32,295 nt of DNA, taken from assembly GCA_017436705.1 (NCBI GenBank), contig JAFSCP010000014.1, positions 1 to 32,295 on the forward strand, in the 5' to 3' direction. The notes beneath the pieces are model-generated. The model did no database searches, was not told the DNA's origin, and saw nothing but the letters and a program-made list of their open reading frames with translations. Source of the stretch: Bacillota bacterium. GTDB taxonomy: Bacteria; Bacillota; Clostridia; Peptostreptococcales; Anaerovoracaceae. Positions within the stretch are counted from its first letter, which is position 1, and each line of letters starts with the position of its first letter. The translations under genes and the position numbers were made by a program. Shown here piece by piece: positions 1-7,220 of the stretch.

Positions 1-91
1 CAGTTAAATCTATATATAATAATCCAGCCAGAGGACTGAGGACCAGTATAAGACCGATGATATTTCTTGTAAGGTAGAATAAGTAAAGCAA
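1..91 (-). CDS. Possible partial membrane protein (N-terminus only)
   Basis: Reading leftwards from a TTG at 91, the frame stays open to the window edge for 30 codons. The TTG lies 5 nt after a clean GGAGG on the minus strand, and the frame is closed upstream by a TAA. The peptide is strongly hydrophobic (starts MLYLFYLTRN, then IIGLILVLSPLAGLLY), as in the first membrane segment of an integral membrane protein. Too little is present to name a family. It would be divergent from the small gene at 248. A chance open frame is possible. Confidence 0.35.
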   Translation of the reverse strand, partial: MLYLFYLTRNIIGLILVLSPLAGLLYIDLT

Positions 92-170
92 TTTTTCCTC
101 CGTAAATTCCGTAAATAATCTGTGAAAAGTATCTAAAAAATATTATAATTTTAACAGCGAATAATATACT

Positions 171-198
171 TTGCATTTTCTGTAAAATGTGGTATTAT
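171..198 (+). promoter_or_regulatory. Probable promoter of the small membrane gene
   Basis: TTGCAT at 171-176 and TATTAT at 193-198 are separated by 16 nt, close to a housekeeping sigma-A promoter. They sit about 50 nt upstream of the start at 248. This is read by eye from hexamer match and spacing only. Confidence 0.5.
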
Positions 199-247
199 AT
201 TATTGCCGGAATACGGTCACATTACAGTTTATATACAGGTGACGCAT

Positions 248-475
248 ATGATGAAATTTTTAGAAGAAAAATTTGATATTGTCTTAGACGGCAGCTGGAA
301 TACCAATGAGATAATTGCTGCAGCAATTACTGTGGTCATAGCGCTGCTGATTATTTGGCTTGTCATTAAAATTATCGGCAGAATTGCTGCCATACTGAAT
401 CCGCGAAAGAATACAATTTTCAGCCACAGAAAGAATAAATACAAAAACAGAATAGGTAAAAAAGTAAAATATTAA
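248..475 (+). CDS. Small single-pass membrane protein, unknown function
   Basis: A 75-residue protein. An upstream TTG at 203 is also in frame, but ATG at 248 follows AGGTGA (237-242) by 5 nt; the adjacent ATG at 251 (8 nt spacing) is equally possible. Residues 1-20 are polar, residues about 21-44 form one transmembrane helix (run of A, I, V, L), and the tail from about 52 is very basic (many K, R), suggesting N-out/C-in topology with a nucleic-acid- or phospholipid-facing tail. It has its own promoter-like sequence and a good terminator, so it is a stand-alone gene. I do not recognise the family. Confidence 0.6.
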   Translation: MMKFLEEKFDIVLDGSWNTNEIIAAAITVVIALLIIWLVIKIIGRIAAILNPRKNTIFSHRKNKYKNRIGKKVKY

Positions 476-489
476 TTTCATGTATGTAG

Positions 490-511
490 CCCCGCTCAGA
501 GCGGGGTTTTT
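490..511 (+). terminator. Intrinsic terminator of the small membrane gene
   Basis: CCCCGCT (490-496) pairs with AGCGGGG (500-506) around a CAG loop, giving 7 GC-rich pairs, followed by TTTTT and then ATTTT. It lies 14 nt after the stop codon of the gene at 248. It also separates that gene from the convergent minus-strand cysteine-rich gene, although the minus side has no U run. Confidence 0.85.
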
Positions 512-519
512 ATTTTGTC

Positions 520-1542
520 TTAAAACCTGAAACTGTTGGTATCTCCGCAGTACTGGCATGCAAAACTATCGGCGGCAATTGGCTGGCTTCCACATTCTGA
601 TGAAGGTGCGCAGTCGTCGCACTGGCCCAGATCGTCGCAGCATGTGGTAACTTCGCTTGCATTGATTGCAAAGAGAGAAGGTCTTACTACCTGAAGGTTT
701 ATCTTAGGGGTAATTACCAGGCTTGCTGTGAGAATCAGTGAGGCAGGTGCAGGGCAGCCGTTGCCTGGCTGTTCTGTAGTTGGGTCAATGGTCAGTACAG
801 GATTGAGAAGCATGCCGCATGCTTCAAAATTGAATCTGAGAGATGGGGCGATACCCTGACTCTGGCAAGGAATATTTACGCACTGAAGTGCAAAGTTGTT
901 GGATGCATCCACAGTAACCGGGAAGTTTCCTGCAGCATCAGTTCTGGTTCTCATGCAGAGCCTGAAATCCCTGGAACATCTGCCGTTGGAAACGTAGCCG
1001 TCAATTGTGATATTGAGATACATTTCCCATGGACCGCCAACTTCTGCAAGGAAGAAATGACCGTCGTTATCGCACTGCGGATTGCAGTCGTCGCAGGAAT
1101 TGCAGTTTCCGCAGATGTGTCTGTCAACAGGTGTTCCCGGACATCTGGTAAGCTGGGTCATTATTCCGCTGAGATCTGCGAAATACCGTCCGTTTTCAAG
1201 GGTCAGTGATGTGACAGGAAAACCATCAACTGTCACATCTTCTGCGGTAAACTCTGCGGCTTCGCTCAGAGCTGCGGAAGTAACTGTGACACAGGAGTTG
1301 GTCACGGTGAACTGAGCATTGCAGAGATCGAAATCACAGTTGTTTGAACAATTGCATCCACTACTGCAGCCGCAGTTTCCGCTGTTGCTGCTGCTGATTA
1401 CAAGCTGCTGGGTAAACGCCTCACTGGTAGTTGTCAGAGGGTAAATTACAGGACAGGATGAGCCGGTATTGTCATAGAAAACTTTGTTGAGAAAAACCAG
1501 ATTTTCTGTCCTTCCTTGGTTATTGTTTGATGAACAGTTCAT
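520..1542 (-). CDS. Cysteine-rich protein of unknown function
   Basis: A 340-residue protein with 28 cysteines (about 8%). The ATG (complement of 1540-1542) is preceded on the minus strand by AGAGGT about 8 nt upstream. Cysteines cluster in three places: residues about 57-75 (a C-G-C, C-N-C pattern), a middle block CGNCNSCDDCNPQC, and a C-terminal block with CCDD, CDDC and CQYC. Between them are Ser/Thr/Asn-rich stretches of alternating hydrophobic residues that look like beta structure. There is no signal peptide or membrane segment. The Asp/Asn/Cys clusters suggest metal binding or heavy disulfide crosslinking, as in coat or surface-layer proteins, but no named family is recognised. It diverges from mraZ; the intergenic region is shared. 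Codon use resembles its neighbours, so recent transfer is not obvious. Confidence 0.8.
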   Translation of the reverse strand: MNCSSNNNQGRTENLVFLNKVFYDNTGSSCPVIYPLTTTSEAFTQQLVISSSNSGNCGCSSGCNCSNNCDFDLCNAQFTVTNSCVTVTSAALSEAAEFTAEDVTVDGFPVTSLTLENGRYFADLSGIMTQLTRCPGTPVDRHICGNCNSCDDCNPQCDNDGHFFLAEVGGPWEMYLNITIDGYVSNGRCSRDFRLCMRTRTDAAGNFPVTVDASNNFALQCVNIPCQSQGIAPSLRFNFEACGMLLNPVLTIDPTTEQPGNGCPAPASLILTASLVITPKINLQVVRPSLFAINASEVTTCCDDLGQCDDCAPSSECGSQPIAADSFACQYCGDTNSFRF

Positions 1543-1599
1543 GTTTCGGATTACCTCTTTTCATAATTATAGGTAATAGCATTATATGCCTGGAAGTGG

Positions 1600-1627
1600 G
1601 TGGGGGTTACAGGTAATATGGTGGGGG
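1600..1627. repeat. G-rich direct repeat between divergent genes
   Basis: GTGGGGG occurs at 1600-1606 and 1621-1627, 21 bp apart (two helical turns), within a longer G-rich stretch starting at 1591 that also holds GGAAGTGG. The location between the divergent cysteine-rich gene and the mraZ promoter suggests a protein binding site. The stretch has enough G runs for a weak two-layer quadruplex. Function is inferred from position only. Confidence 0.4.
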
Positions 1628-1655
1628 AATTTTTCTTAAAAAACTCATTTTTCTA

Positions 1656-1684
1656 TTGAAAAGTGTTTAAAAGTGGTGTATAGT
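1656..1684 (+). promoter_or_regulatory. Promoter of the dcw operon
   Basis: TTGAAA at 1656-1661, a 17-nt spacer, and TATAGT at 1679-1684 give a good sigma-A promoter. Transcription should start near 1691, leaving a leader of about 50 nt before the mraZ ATG. The three MraZ boxes lie inside this promoter. Confidence 0.75.
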
Positions 1685-1686
1685 GG
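1660..1686 (+). promoter_or_regulatory. Three MraZ boxes (operator)
   Basis: AAAGTGT (1660-1666), AAAGTGG (1670-1676) and ATAGTGG (1680-1686) are separated by exactly 3 nt, giving a 10-bp period, so one face of the helix. This matches the AAAGTGK-N3 tandem described for MraZ in Mollicutes. The boxes cover the -35 spacer and -10, so bound MraZ would block RNA polymerase and repress its own operon. Confidence 0.8.
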
Positions 1687-1739
1687 TAATATGTAAACTT
1701 ACCTTGGATAAGTGTCGCAATTTTCAGGAGGAACACATC

Positions 1740-2171
1740 ATGTTTATGGGTACATCCAACAACTCAATAGACGAAAAGAACCGCATGATTGTGCCTGCCA
1801 AACTGAGAGCGGAACTGGGTGCAAGATGTATTCTGACCAAAGGTCTTGACCAGTGTCTGTACATTTACACCACAGAAGACTGGGATAAGCAGATGGAAAA
1901 AATCTCCCGTCTTCCGGAATCTGATCCGAAGGTAAGAGCTTTTATCAGACATTTCTGTGCCAATGCCTGCGAATGCGAATTCGATAAGCAGGGCAGAATA
2001 ATCATTCCGCAGGAGCTTAAGACCTACGCCGGAATTGAAAAAGATCTGGTGACCATGGGTGCTATGACCAAAATTGAAATCTGGAGCAGGGAAGTATGGA
2101 ATGCTCCTGATAACGACAGCAAGATGGAAAGAGCAGATTTTGCTCAGGCACTGACAGAATACAATTTCTAA
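1740..2171 (+). CDS. mraZ: Transcriptional regulator MraZ
   Basis: A 143-residue protein, the usual family length. MraZ is a DNA-binding repressor with two SpoVT/AbrB-like halves that assembles into a ring and controls the dcw operon. The first half opens [20 protein letters not shown] and the second repeats the pattern with [18 protein letters not shown]; both show the D-x-K/Q-x-R-(M/I)-I-(V/I)-P signature. The ATG at 1740 follows AGGAGG (1726-1731) by 8 nt; the in-frame GTG at 1683 lies inside the promoter and is rejected. The stop overlaps the ribosome binding site of rsmH, suggesting coupled translation. Autoregulation is supported by the three boxes just upstream. Confidence 0.95.
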   Translation: MFMGTSNNSIDEKNRMIVPAKLRAELGARCILTKGLDQCLYIYTTEDWDKQMEKISRLPESDPKVRAFIRHFCANACECEFDKQGRIIIPQELKTYAGIEKDLVTMGAMTKIEIWSREVWNAPDNDSKMERADFAQALTEYNF

Positions 2172-2185
2172 GGAGGGCATTAAAT

Positions 2186-3121
2186 ATGGAGTTCAAACAC
2201 ACATCTGTGCTCTTTGAGGAATGTATGGAAGGGCTGAATATAAGACCTGACGGAATATATGTAGACGGCACGCTGGGCGGCGGAGGTCATTCAAGCGGTA
2301 TCTGCGAAAGACTTGGAGAAGATGGTCTGCTCATCGGTATCGACAGAGACAGAGATGCTCTTGATGCAGCGTCAGCCAGACTTGAAAAATATCCGTGCCG
2401 CAAGATTTTCGTACAGAGCAATTACTCTGATATCAAGGACGTTCTTGACGACCTTGGAATCGAAGAAATAGACGGGGCATTACTGGATCTGGGTGTTTCA
2501 TCCTTCCAGCTGGACAACCCTGAAAGAGGTTTTTCATACATGCAGGATGCGCCTCTGGACATGAGAATGAGCCAGGACGATGACTTCACCGCATACGATG
2601 TGGTGAACACCTACGATGCAGAAGAACTGAGAAATATAATTCATAAATACGGTGAAGAAAGATGGGCATCACGAATTGCGGACTTCATAGTAAAGGCCCG
2701 CAAGGACAAGCCTCTTGAAACTACTGCCGAACTGGTGGACATCATCAAGGCGGCAATACCGGCAGCTGCGAGAAGGGACGGCCCGCATCCTGCCAAAAGA
2801 ACCTTCCAGGCTATCAGAATCGAGGTAAATGATGAACTCGGTCAGCTGGAAAGGGCAATCGATGAATTCTGCGATGTACTTGCACCGGGAGGAAGATTGT
2901 GCGTAATCACTTTCCACTCTCTTGAGGACAGAATTGTAAAAGATATCATCAACAAAAGAATCAATCCTTGCACATGCCCGAAGGAATTTCCGGTGTGCGT
3001 ATGCGGCAAGGTAGGGGACATCAAGAAAAAATCAAACAAACCGATTCCGCCTTCTGCGGAAGAAGTTGAGGCGAATCCGCGCTCGAGAAGTGCAAAACTC
3101 CGGGTTGCAGAGAAAAAATAG
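2186..3121 (+). CDS. rsmH: 16S rRNA (cytosine-1402-N4)-methyltransferase RsmH
   Basis: A 311-residue SAM-dependent enzyme (MraW) that methylates N4 of C1402 in the ribosomal P site. The glycine loop GTLGGGGHS (residues about 29-37) and IDRDRDAL form the SAM pocket. [12 protein letters not shown] and [14 protein letters not shown] are family signatures, as are [12 protein letters not shown] and [13 protein letters not shown] in the C-terminal third. The tail carries a [13 protein letters not shown] cysteine cluster that is common in RsmH. The ATG follows AGGAGGG (2171-2177). It is the normal second gene of a dcw cluster. Confidence 0.97.
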   Translation: MEFKHTSVLFEECMEGLNIRPDGIYVDGTLGGGGHSSGICERLGEDGLLIGIDRDRDALDAASARLEKYPCRKIFVQSNYSDIKDVLDDLGIEEIDGALLDLGVSSFQLDNPERGFSYMQDAPLDMRMSQDDDFTAYDVVNTYDAEELRNIIHKYGEERWASRIADFIVKARKDKPLETTAELVDIIKAAIPAAARRDGPHPAKRTFQAIRIEVNDELGQLERAIDEFCDVLAPGGRLCVITFHSLEDRIVKDIINKRINPCTCPKEFPVCVCGKVGDIKKKSNKPIPPSAEEVEANPRSRSAKLRVAEKK

Positions 3122-3151
3122 CCGGAATTTTCAGTGATAAAGGGAGACATA

Positions 3152-3661
3152 ATGGCTGCAGTTAACAGGGCTTACACATCTGAATATACTTATGTTGCTC
3201 CCAGCAACTATGCTGAGGAATTTGCAAGACAGATTCCGAAGAGAAAACAATACATTCAGGAAGAAAGCGTAAGAGAAGACAGAAAAGTCAATAATGGAAT
3301 TGAAGTACTGCCTGAGACCAGAAAAAAAGAGCTGATCACACAGGCGGGACTTTTCCGTGCAGTTTTATCCCTTATCATCATCGGCGCTCTTCTCATCGGT
3401 ACAGTCTGGATGACTGCCAAGGCTACGGAAATCAAGTACTCAATCAATAAAATCAACAAGGAAAATGTTCTTCTTGAAGATGAAATCGATATGCTCAATA
3501 TAAAAATTGAGAGCGCCAACAGCATTGCAGCTGTTGAGGCTTATGCAATCGACAAACTGAACATGAAATACCCTTCTGCCGATCAGTGTATTTATGTGGA
3601 AAAAGACTTTGCAGTGAGGGAAGACCTTGTACAGATAATCAAAGAAAAAGCATATAACTGA
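3152..3661 (+). CDS. ftsL: FtsL/DivIC-like division protein
   Basis: A 169-residue bitopic protein. Residues 1-65 are a polar, charged cytoplasmic tail, residues about 67-88 are one transmembrane helix (FRAVLSLIIIGALLIGTVWM), and residues about 92-125 form a leucine-zipper-like coiled coil (INKENVLLEDEIDMLNIKI). FtsL and DivIC share this plan and act with FtsQ/DivIB to recruit and activate FtsW and its PBP at the septum. Sequence identity in the family is low, so the name rests on topology and on position between rsmH and the PBP. The ATG at 3152 follows AGGGAG (3141-3146) by 5 nt; a GTG at 3134 in frame is less likely. The cytoplasmic tail is longer than in many FtsL proteins. Confidence 0.8.
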   Translation: MAAVNRAYTSEYTYVAPSNYAEEFARQIPKRKQYIQEESVREDRKVNNGIEVLPETRKKELITQAGLFRAVLSLIIIGALLIGTVWMTAKATEIKYSINKINKENVLLEDEIDMLNIKIESANSIAAVEAYAIDKLNMKYPSADQCIYVEKDFAVREDLVQIIKEKAYN

Positions 3662-3691
3662 GAACTCTAGAATAATTTCATAATACAAGCG

Positions 3692-3728
3692 AGCCAGACA
3701 ACTTAATACGGACATTGGTAGTCTGGCT
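3692..3728 (+). promoter_or_regulatory. Hairpin between ftsL and the PBP gene
   Basis: AGCCAGAC (3692-3699) pairs perfectly with GTCTGGCT (3721-3728) around a 21-nt loop, in the 113-nt gap between ftsL and the PBP gene. Only TTTC follows, so it is a poor terminator; it may be an mRNA processing or attenuation site that lowers downstream expression. Confidence 0.5.
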
Positions 3729-3774
3729 TTCTGCATGTAAGGGGTAATTTTTATAAAAAGGAGCACCAAGGGGC

Positions 3775-5757
3775 ATGAAAGCAACTGTAACAGTAAAACA
3801 TAAAAGAAGAATTGCAATCGGGTTTTTCCTGATGGCCATACTGCTGACATTATTGGTTTTCAGGGTAGCGTGGATTCAGATTGTGGACGCGGAAGAGTAT
3901 ACACGCAAGGCAATCGACCAGCAGACCAGCGACAATCCTATCGAGCCGGACCGGGGAATTATATATGACAGAAACGGTAAGGAACTGGCTACAAGTACCA
4001 CCTGTTATACTTTGTATGTGCGCCCTGCTCAGTTTACCTATGACAAAAGTGAGGAAGAAATCAGCGGAATGGCCGCAAAACTGGCAGAGGTTCTTGGCAA
4101 AGAAAGTGAAACTGTCTATAAGAATGTAACCAAGGAAACTGCACTTGTTACCATGGCTCAGTATATGGACAAAGCAACTGCAGATGCTGTGAGAGCACTG
4201 AAATATTCCGGTCTGGAAATCACAGAGGGTACGAAACGTTTTTATCCTCTGGGCAATTTTGCGTCACAGGTGCTGGGAAGCGTGACCATAGAAAATTCCG
4301 GAAGAACAGGCCTTGAACTTGAATACGACCAGTATCTCAGCGGCGTAGAAGGACGATGGGTAAAAAATACCGACATTTCCGGCAATGAACTGGTGGAAGG
4401 AACAGAAGAATATCATGCAGCCCAGGAAGGACTGAATATAGTAAGTACGCTGGATGAAACAATACAGTACTATGCGGAAAAGGCCATCGCGGAAGGCATG
4501 GAAAAGACAGGTGCCAAGCGTATCATGTGCCTTATCATGGACCCTGAAACAGGAGATGTGCTGGCCAGCGCCGTGACTCCGGGCTTTGACCCTAACAACG
4601 CTACGGCAGTTGATGAAGAGGACAAAGAAGCTTACAGCAAGATGAACAATGACGAAAGACTGGCTTATCTCTACAAAAAATGGAGAAATCCTATTGTCAG
4701 CGATACTTATGAGCCAGGCTCCACATTCAAGCTGATTACAGCATCATCTGCCCTTGAAGAAAAGGCAATCACCCTTACTGATACTTTCAGCTGCAACTCC
4801 AGAATCACAGTTGCGGGCATTACCCTTCACTGCTGGAGCTACAGAAACCACGGAACACAGACAATACAGGAAGCTGTAGGAAACTCCTGCAACCCAGTAC
4901 TGGCAAAAGTGGCTGCGAAGCTTGGAAAAAATACATTCTACAAGTATCTTGATATGTATGGAATCACCTCAAAGACAGGAATAGATTATCCGGGCGAAGC
5001 AGGTTCAATCGTACAGAGCCTTTCAAATGTAGGTCCTGTAGAACTGGCCACTATCGGTTACGGCCAGGGTATTTCAGTAACACCTATCCAGCTGCTCACA
5101 GCGGTAAATGCAATGGGCAACGACGGAGTGCTCCTGGAACCGAGATACGTGAAGGCGCTGACTGACAGCGACGGAAACGTGGTTGAAGAATTCGATCCGG
5201 TAATCGTAAGACAGGTTATTTCAGAAAAAACTGCCGATGAAATGTGCAAGATAATGGAATACGTTGTATCCGAAGGCGGCGGCGGTAATGCTAAAGTTAC
5301 AGGATACAGAATCGGCGGTAAGACAGGTACAGCCAACAAGGTTGAAAACGGTGCCTACGGGGACAATTACTACAGTTCTTTCATTGGCATGGCACCGATG
5401 GACGATCCTAAGGTTTCCATGCTGGTAATCGTAGACAGCCCTCAGGGTTCATACTACGGCTCAGTAGTTGCTGCACCTATTGCAAAATCAATATTTACGG
5501 ATGTTCTCAGATATATGAACATCACACCTGAATATACAGAAGCTGAAAAGAAGGCCATTGAAGGCAACTACACAGTAGTTCCTGATGTGGTAGGAAAGGA
5601 ATTCAGCGAAGCAGCTGGTATTATCGGCGGCAAGGATCTGAAATACAGCAGACCTAAGTCAGCTAAAGACGATGATAACTTTATCATCGTTGACCAGTAT
5701 CCTAAGGCAGGTACGAAAGTAAAGAAAAATTCAGTAGTATATATTTATAAGGAGTAG
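3775..5757 (+). CDS. ftsI: Class B penicillin-binding protein with PASTA domain
   Basis: A 660-residue peptidoglycan transpeptidase (FtsI/PBP2B/SpoVD type) that crosslinks septal wall made by FtsW. A short basic N-terminus is followed by a membrane anchor at residues about 13-33, then the dimerisation/pedestal domain with the typical PDRGIIYDRNGKELA box. The catalytic domain has SxxK as S316-T-F-K, SxN as S371-C-N and KTG at 516-518, all intact. One PASTA domain occupies residues about 602-660 (VVPDVVGKEF...). AAGGAG precedes the ATG by 11 nt, and AAGGGG sits 1 nt upstream. The stop is 2 nt from murE. Whether it serves vegetative or spore division cannot be told from sequence; being the only PBP here favours vegetative division. 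Confidence 0.93.
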   Translation: MKATVTVKHKRRIAIGFFLMAILLTLLVFRVAWIQIVDAEEYTRKAIDQQTSDNPIEPDRGIIYDRNGKELATSTTCYTLYVRPAQFTYDKSEEEISGMAAKLAEVLGKESETVYKNVTKETALVTMAQYMDKATADAVRALKYSGLEITEGTKRFYPLGNFASQVLGSVTIENSGRTGLELEYDQYLSGVEGRWVKNTDISGNELVEGTEEYHAAQEGLNIVSTLDETIQYYAEKAIAEGMEKTGAKRIMCLIMDPETGDVLASAVTPGFDPNNATAVDEEDKEAYSKMNNDERLAYLYKKWRNPIVSDTYEPGSTFKLITASSALEEKAITLTDTFSCNSRITVAGITLHCWSYRNHGTQTIQEAVGNSCNPVLAKVAAKLGKNTFYKYLDMYGITSKTGIDYPGEAGSIVQSLSNVGPVELATIGYGQGISVTPIQLLTAVNAMGNDGVLLEPRYVKALTDSDGNVVEEFDPVIVRQVISEKTADEMCKIMEYVVSEGGGGNAKVTGYRIGGKTGTANKVENGAYGDNYYSSFIGMAPMDDPKVSMLVIVDSPQGSYYGSVVAAPIAKSIFTDVLRYMNITPEYTEAEKKAIEGNYTVVPDVVGKEFSEAAGIIGGKDLKYSRPKSAKDDDNFIIVDQYPKAGTKVKKNSVVYIYKE

Positions 5758-5759
5758 GT

Positions 5760-7220
5760 ATGAATCTGGAAGCTTTGTTTGACGGTCTCAGTTATGAGGT
5801 TGTCTGCGGCACACCAGATAAAGACGTAAAGTCCATAGTTTACCACTCAGATAAGGTCACAGCCGGAAGCGCATTTTTTGCTATAAAGGGCGCTGAGGAT
5901 GACGGAAGAAAGTATATAAAACAGGCTCTGGAAAAAGGTGCATCGGTCATTGTGACCGATGATAGGGATGGAGCCCGCCTGGCGCCGGGAGGCGCCGGCT
6001 CTGCCGCGGTGGCAGTGGTTTCCGATACGCGGCAGGCCCTGGCGGCCGCCTCTGCAAACTTTTTCCGGCGGCCGGCCGGCGGGCTACTCCTCATAGGCGT
6101 TACCGGCACAAAAGGCAAGACAACAACCACTTTCATGGTGAAGGAAATCTTTGAAAGAGCAGGTATAAAGACCGGTATAATCGGCACGGTTGTAAACGGC
6201 TGCGAAGGTTATTATACCGAGGCAGACAGTACTACGCCCCAGTCTTTTGAAATCCAGCGTATGATGCGGGAGATGGCAGACAGGGGATGCAGGGCAGTTG
6301 TAATGGAAGTTTCATCCCAGGGACTTATGCAGCAGCGTGTTTACGGGCTGAAATTTGATGCGGCGGTTTTTACCAACATTTCGCCGGATCATATAGGAGG
6401 CAGTGAGCACAAAAACTTCGAAGATTATCTTTATTGGAAAACCATGTTGTTTAAACAGACAAAAGTGGCTATAATCAATAAAGACGATAAATACCGGCAG
6501 ACTTTTCTAAAGGCAGCAGAAAGTCATGCGGATATAATAAAAGAATACGATACCGGAAGTATAAGCCTGTGGCGTGACGGACACGTTCTGGGTTCTGAAT
6601 ATGAATTTGAAGGGCACAGAATAAGGCTGCCGATGCCGGGTGATTTCAATGCTTCCAATGCTTCTGCGGCAGTTGCTGCAGCAAGGCATTTCGGAATCGG
6701 CTGGGATGTAATCACAGGAGCTCTGAAAAGCATAAAAGTTCCGGGCAGGGTTGAACCTGTCCCATGCAGTGATGATTTTACGGTTCTTGTGGACTATGCT
6801 CACAACGGCGTTGCTCTTGAAAGCCTGCTGCGAACTCTCAGGCGGTACGACCCACAGCGGCTCGTAACAGTATTCGGCTGTGGCGGCAACAGGGATCCTC
6901 ACAGGAGAACTGAAATGGCAAAGGCAGCTTCGGCCTATGCTGATTTTTCAGTGATTACATCTGACAATCCACGCAGGGAGAATCCAATGGCCATTATCAA
7001 TGACATTACCAGTGTTATGGATGCCTGCGGCGGAAAATATATTGTAATTCCGGACAGAAAAGAAGCGATAACCTGGGCCGCGGCTCACGGACAGCCTGGA
7101 GACATAATAATCGTAGCCGGAAAAGGTCACGAAACTTACCAGATTATCGGAAATGAAAAGATACATTTTGACGACAGGGAGATAATATCATGCGTGAATT
7201 CACAGTTGAAGAAATTATAA
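5760..7220 (+). CDS. murE: UDP-MurNAc-tripeptide ligase MurE (meso-DAP type)
   Basis: A 486-residue cytoplasmic ATP-dependent ligase that adds the third amino acid to UDP-MurNAc-L-Ala-D-Glu. The ATP loop TGTKGKTTTT lies at residues about 115-124, followed by VMEVSSQGL and FTNISPDHIG. The C-terminal domain has D402-N-P-R405, the signature for meso-diaminopimelate rather than lysine, so the wall is probably DAP-type. The ATG follows AAGGAG (5749-5754) by 5 nt. The last 31 nt overlap murF. Codons about 71-110 (5971-6090) are about 76% G+C by count, clearly above the rest of the gene. Confidence 0.96.
   Translation: MNLEALFDGLSYEVVCGTPDKDVKSIVYHSDKVTAGSAFFAIKGAEDDGRKYIKQALEKGASVIVTDDRDGARLAPGGAGSAAVAVVSDTRQALAAASANFFRRPAGGLLLIGVTGTKGKTTTTFMVKEIFERAGIKTGIIGTVVNGCEGYYTEADSTTPQSFEIQRMMREMADRGCRAVVMEVSSQGLMQQRVYGLKFDAAVFTNISPDHIGGSEHKNFEDYLYWKTMLFKQTKVAIINKDDKYRQTFLKAAESHADIIKEYDTGSISLWRDGHVLGSEYEFEGHRIRLPMPGDFNASNASAAVAAARHFGIGWDVITGALKSIKVPGRVEPVPCSDDFTVLVDYAHNGVALESLLRTLRRYDPQRLVTVFGCGGNRDPHRRTEMAKAASAYADFSVITSDNPRRENPMAIINDITSVMDACGGKYIVIPDRKEAITWAAAHGQPGDIIIVAGKGHETYQIIGNEKIHFDDREIISCVNSQLKKL

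Noticed and set aside
284-559. Minus-strand frame over the small membrane gene
   Set aside because: It crosses the terminator and overlaps the end of the cysteine-rich gene; no binding site.
1082-1315. Plus-strand frame inside the cysteine-rich gene
   Set aside because: It is a shadow of the minus-strand gene, with no ribosome binding site.
1683-1739. GTG start for mraZ at 1683
   Set aside because: It lies in the -10 box of the promoter; ATG at 1740 has AGGAGG and matches the MraZ N-terminus.
5840-6187. Minus-strand frame in the GC-rich part of murE
   Set aside because: High G+C removes stop codons by chance; murE on the plus strand is clear.
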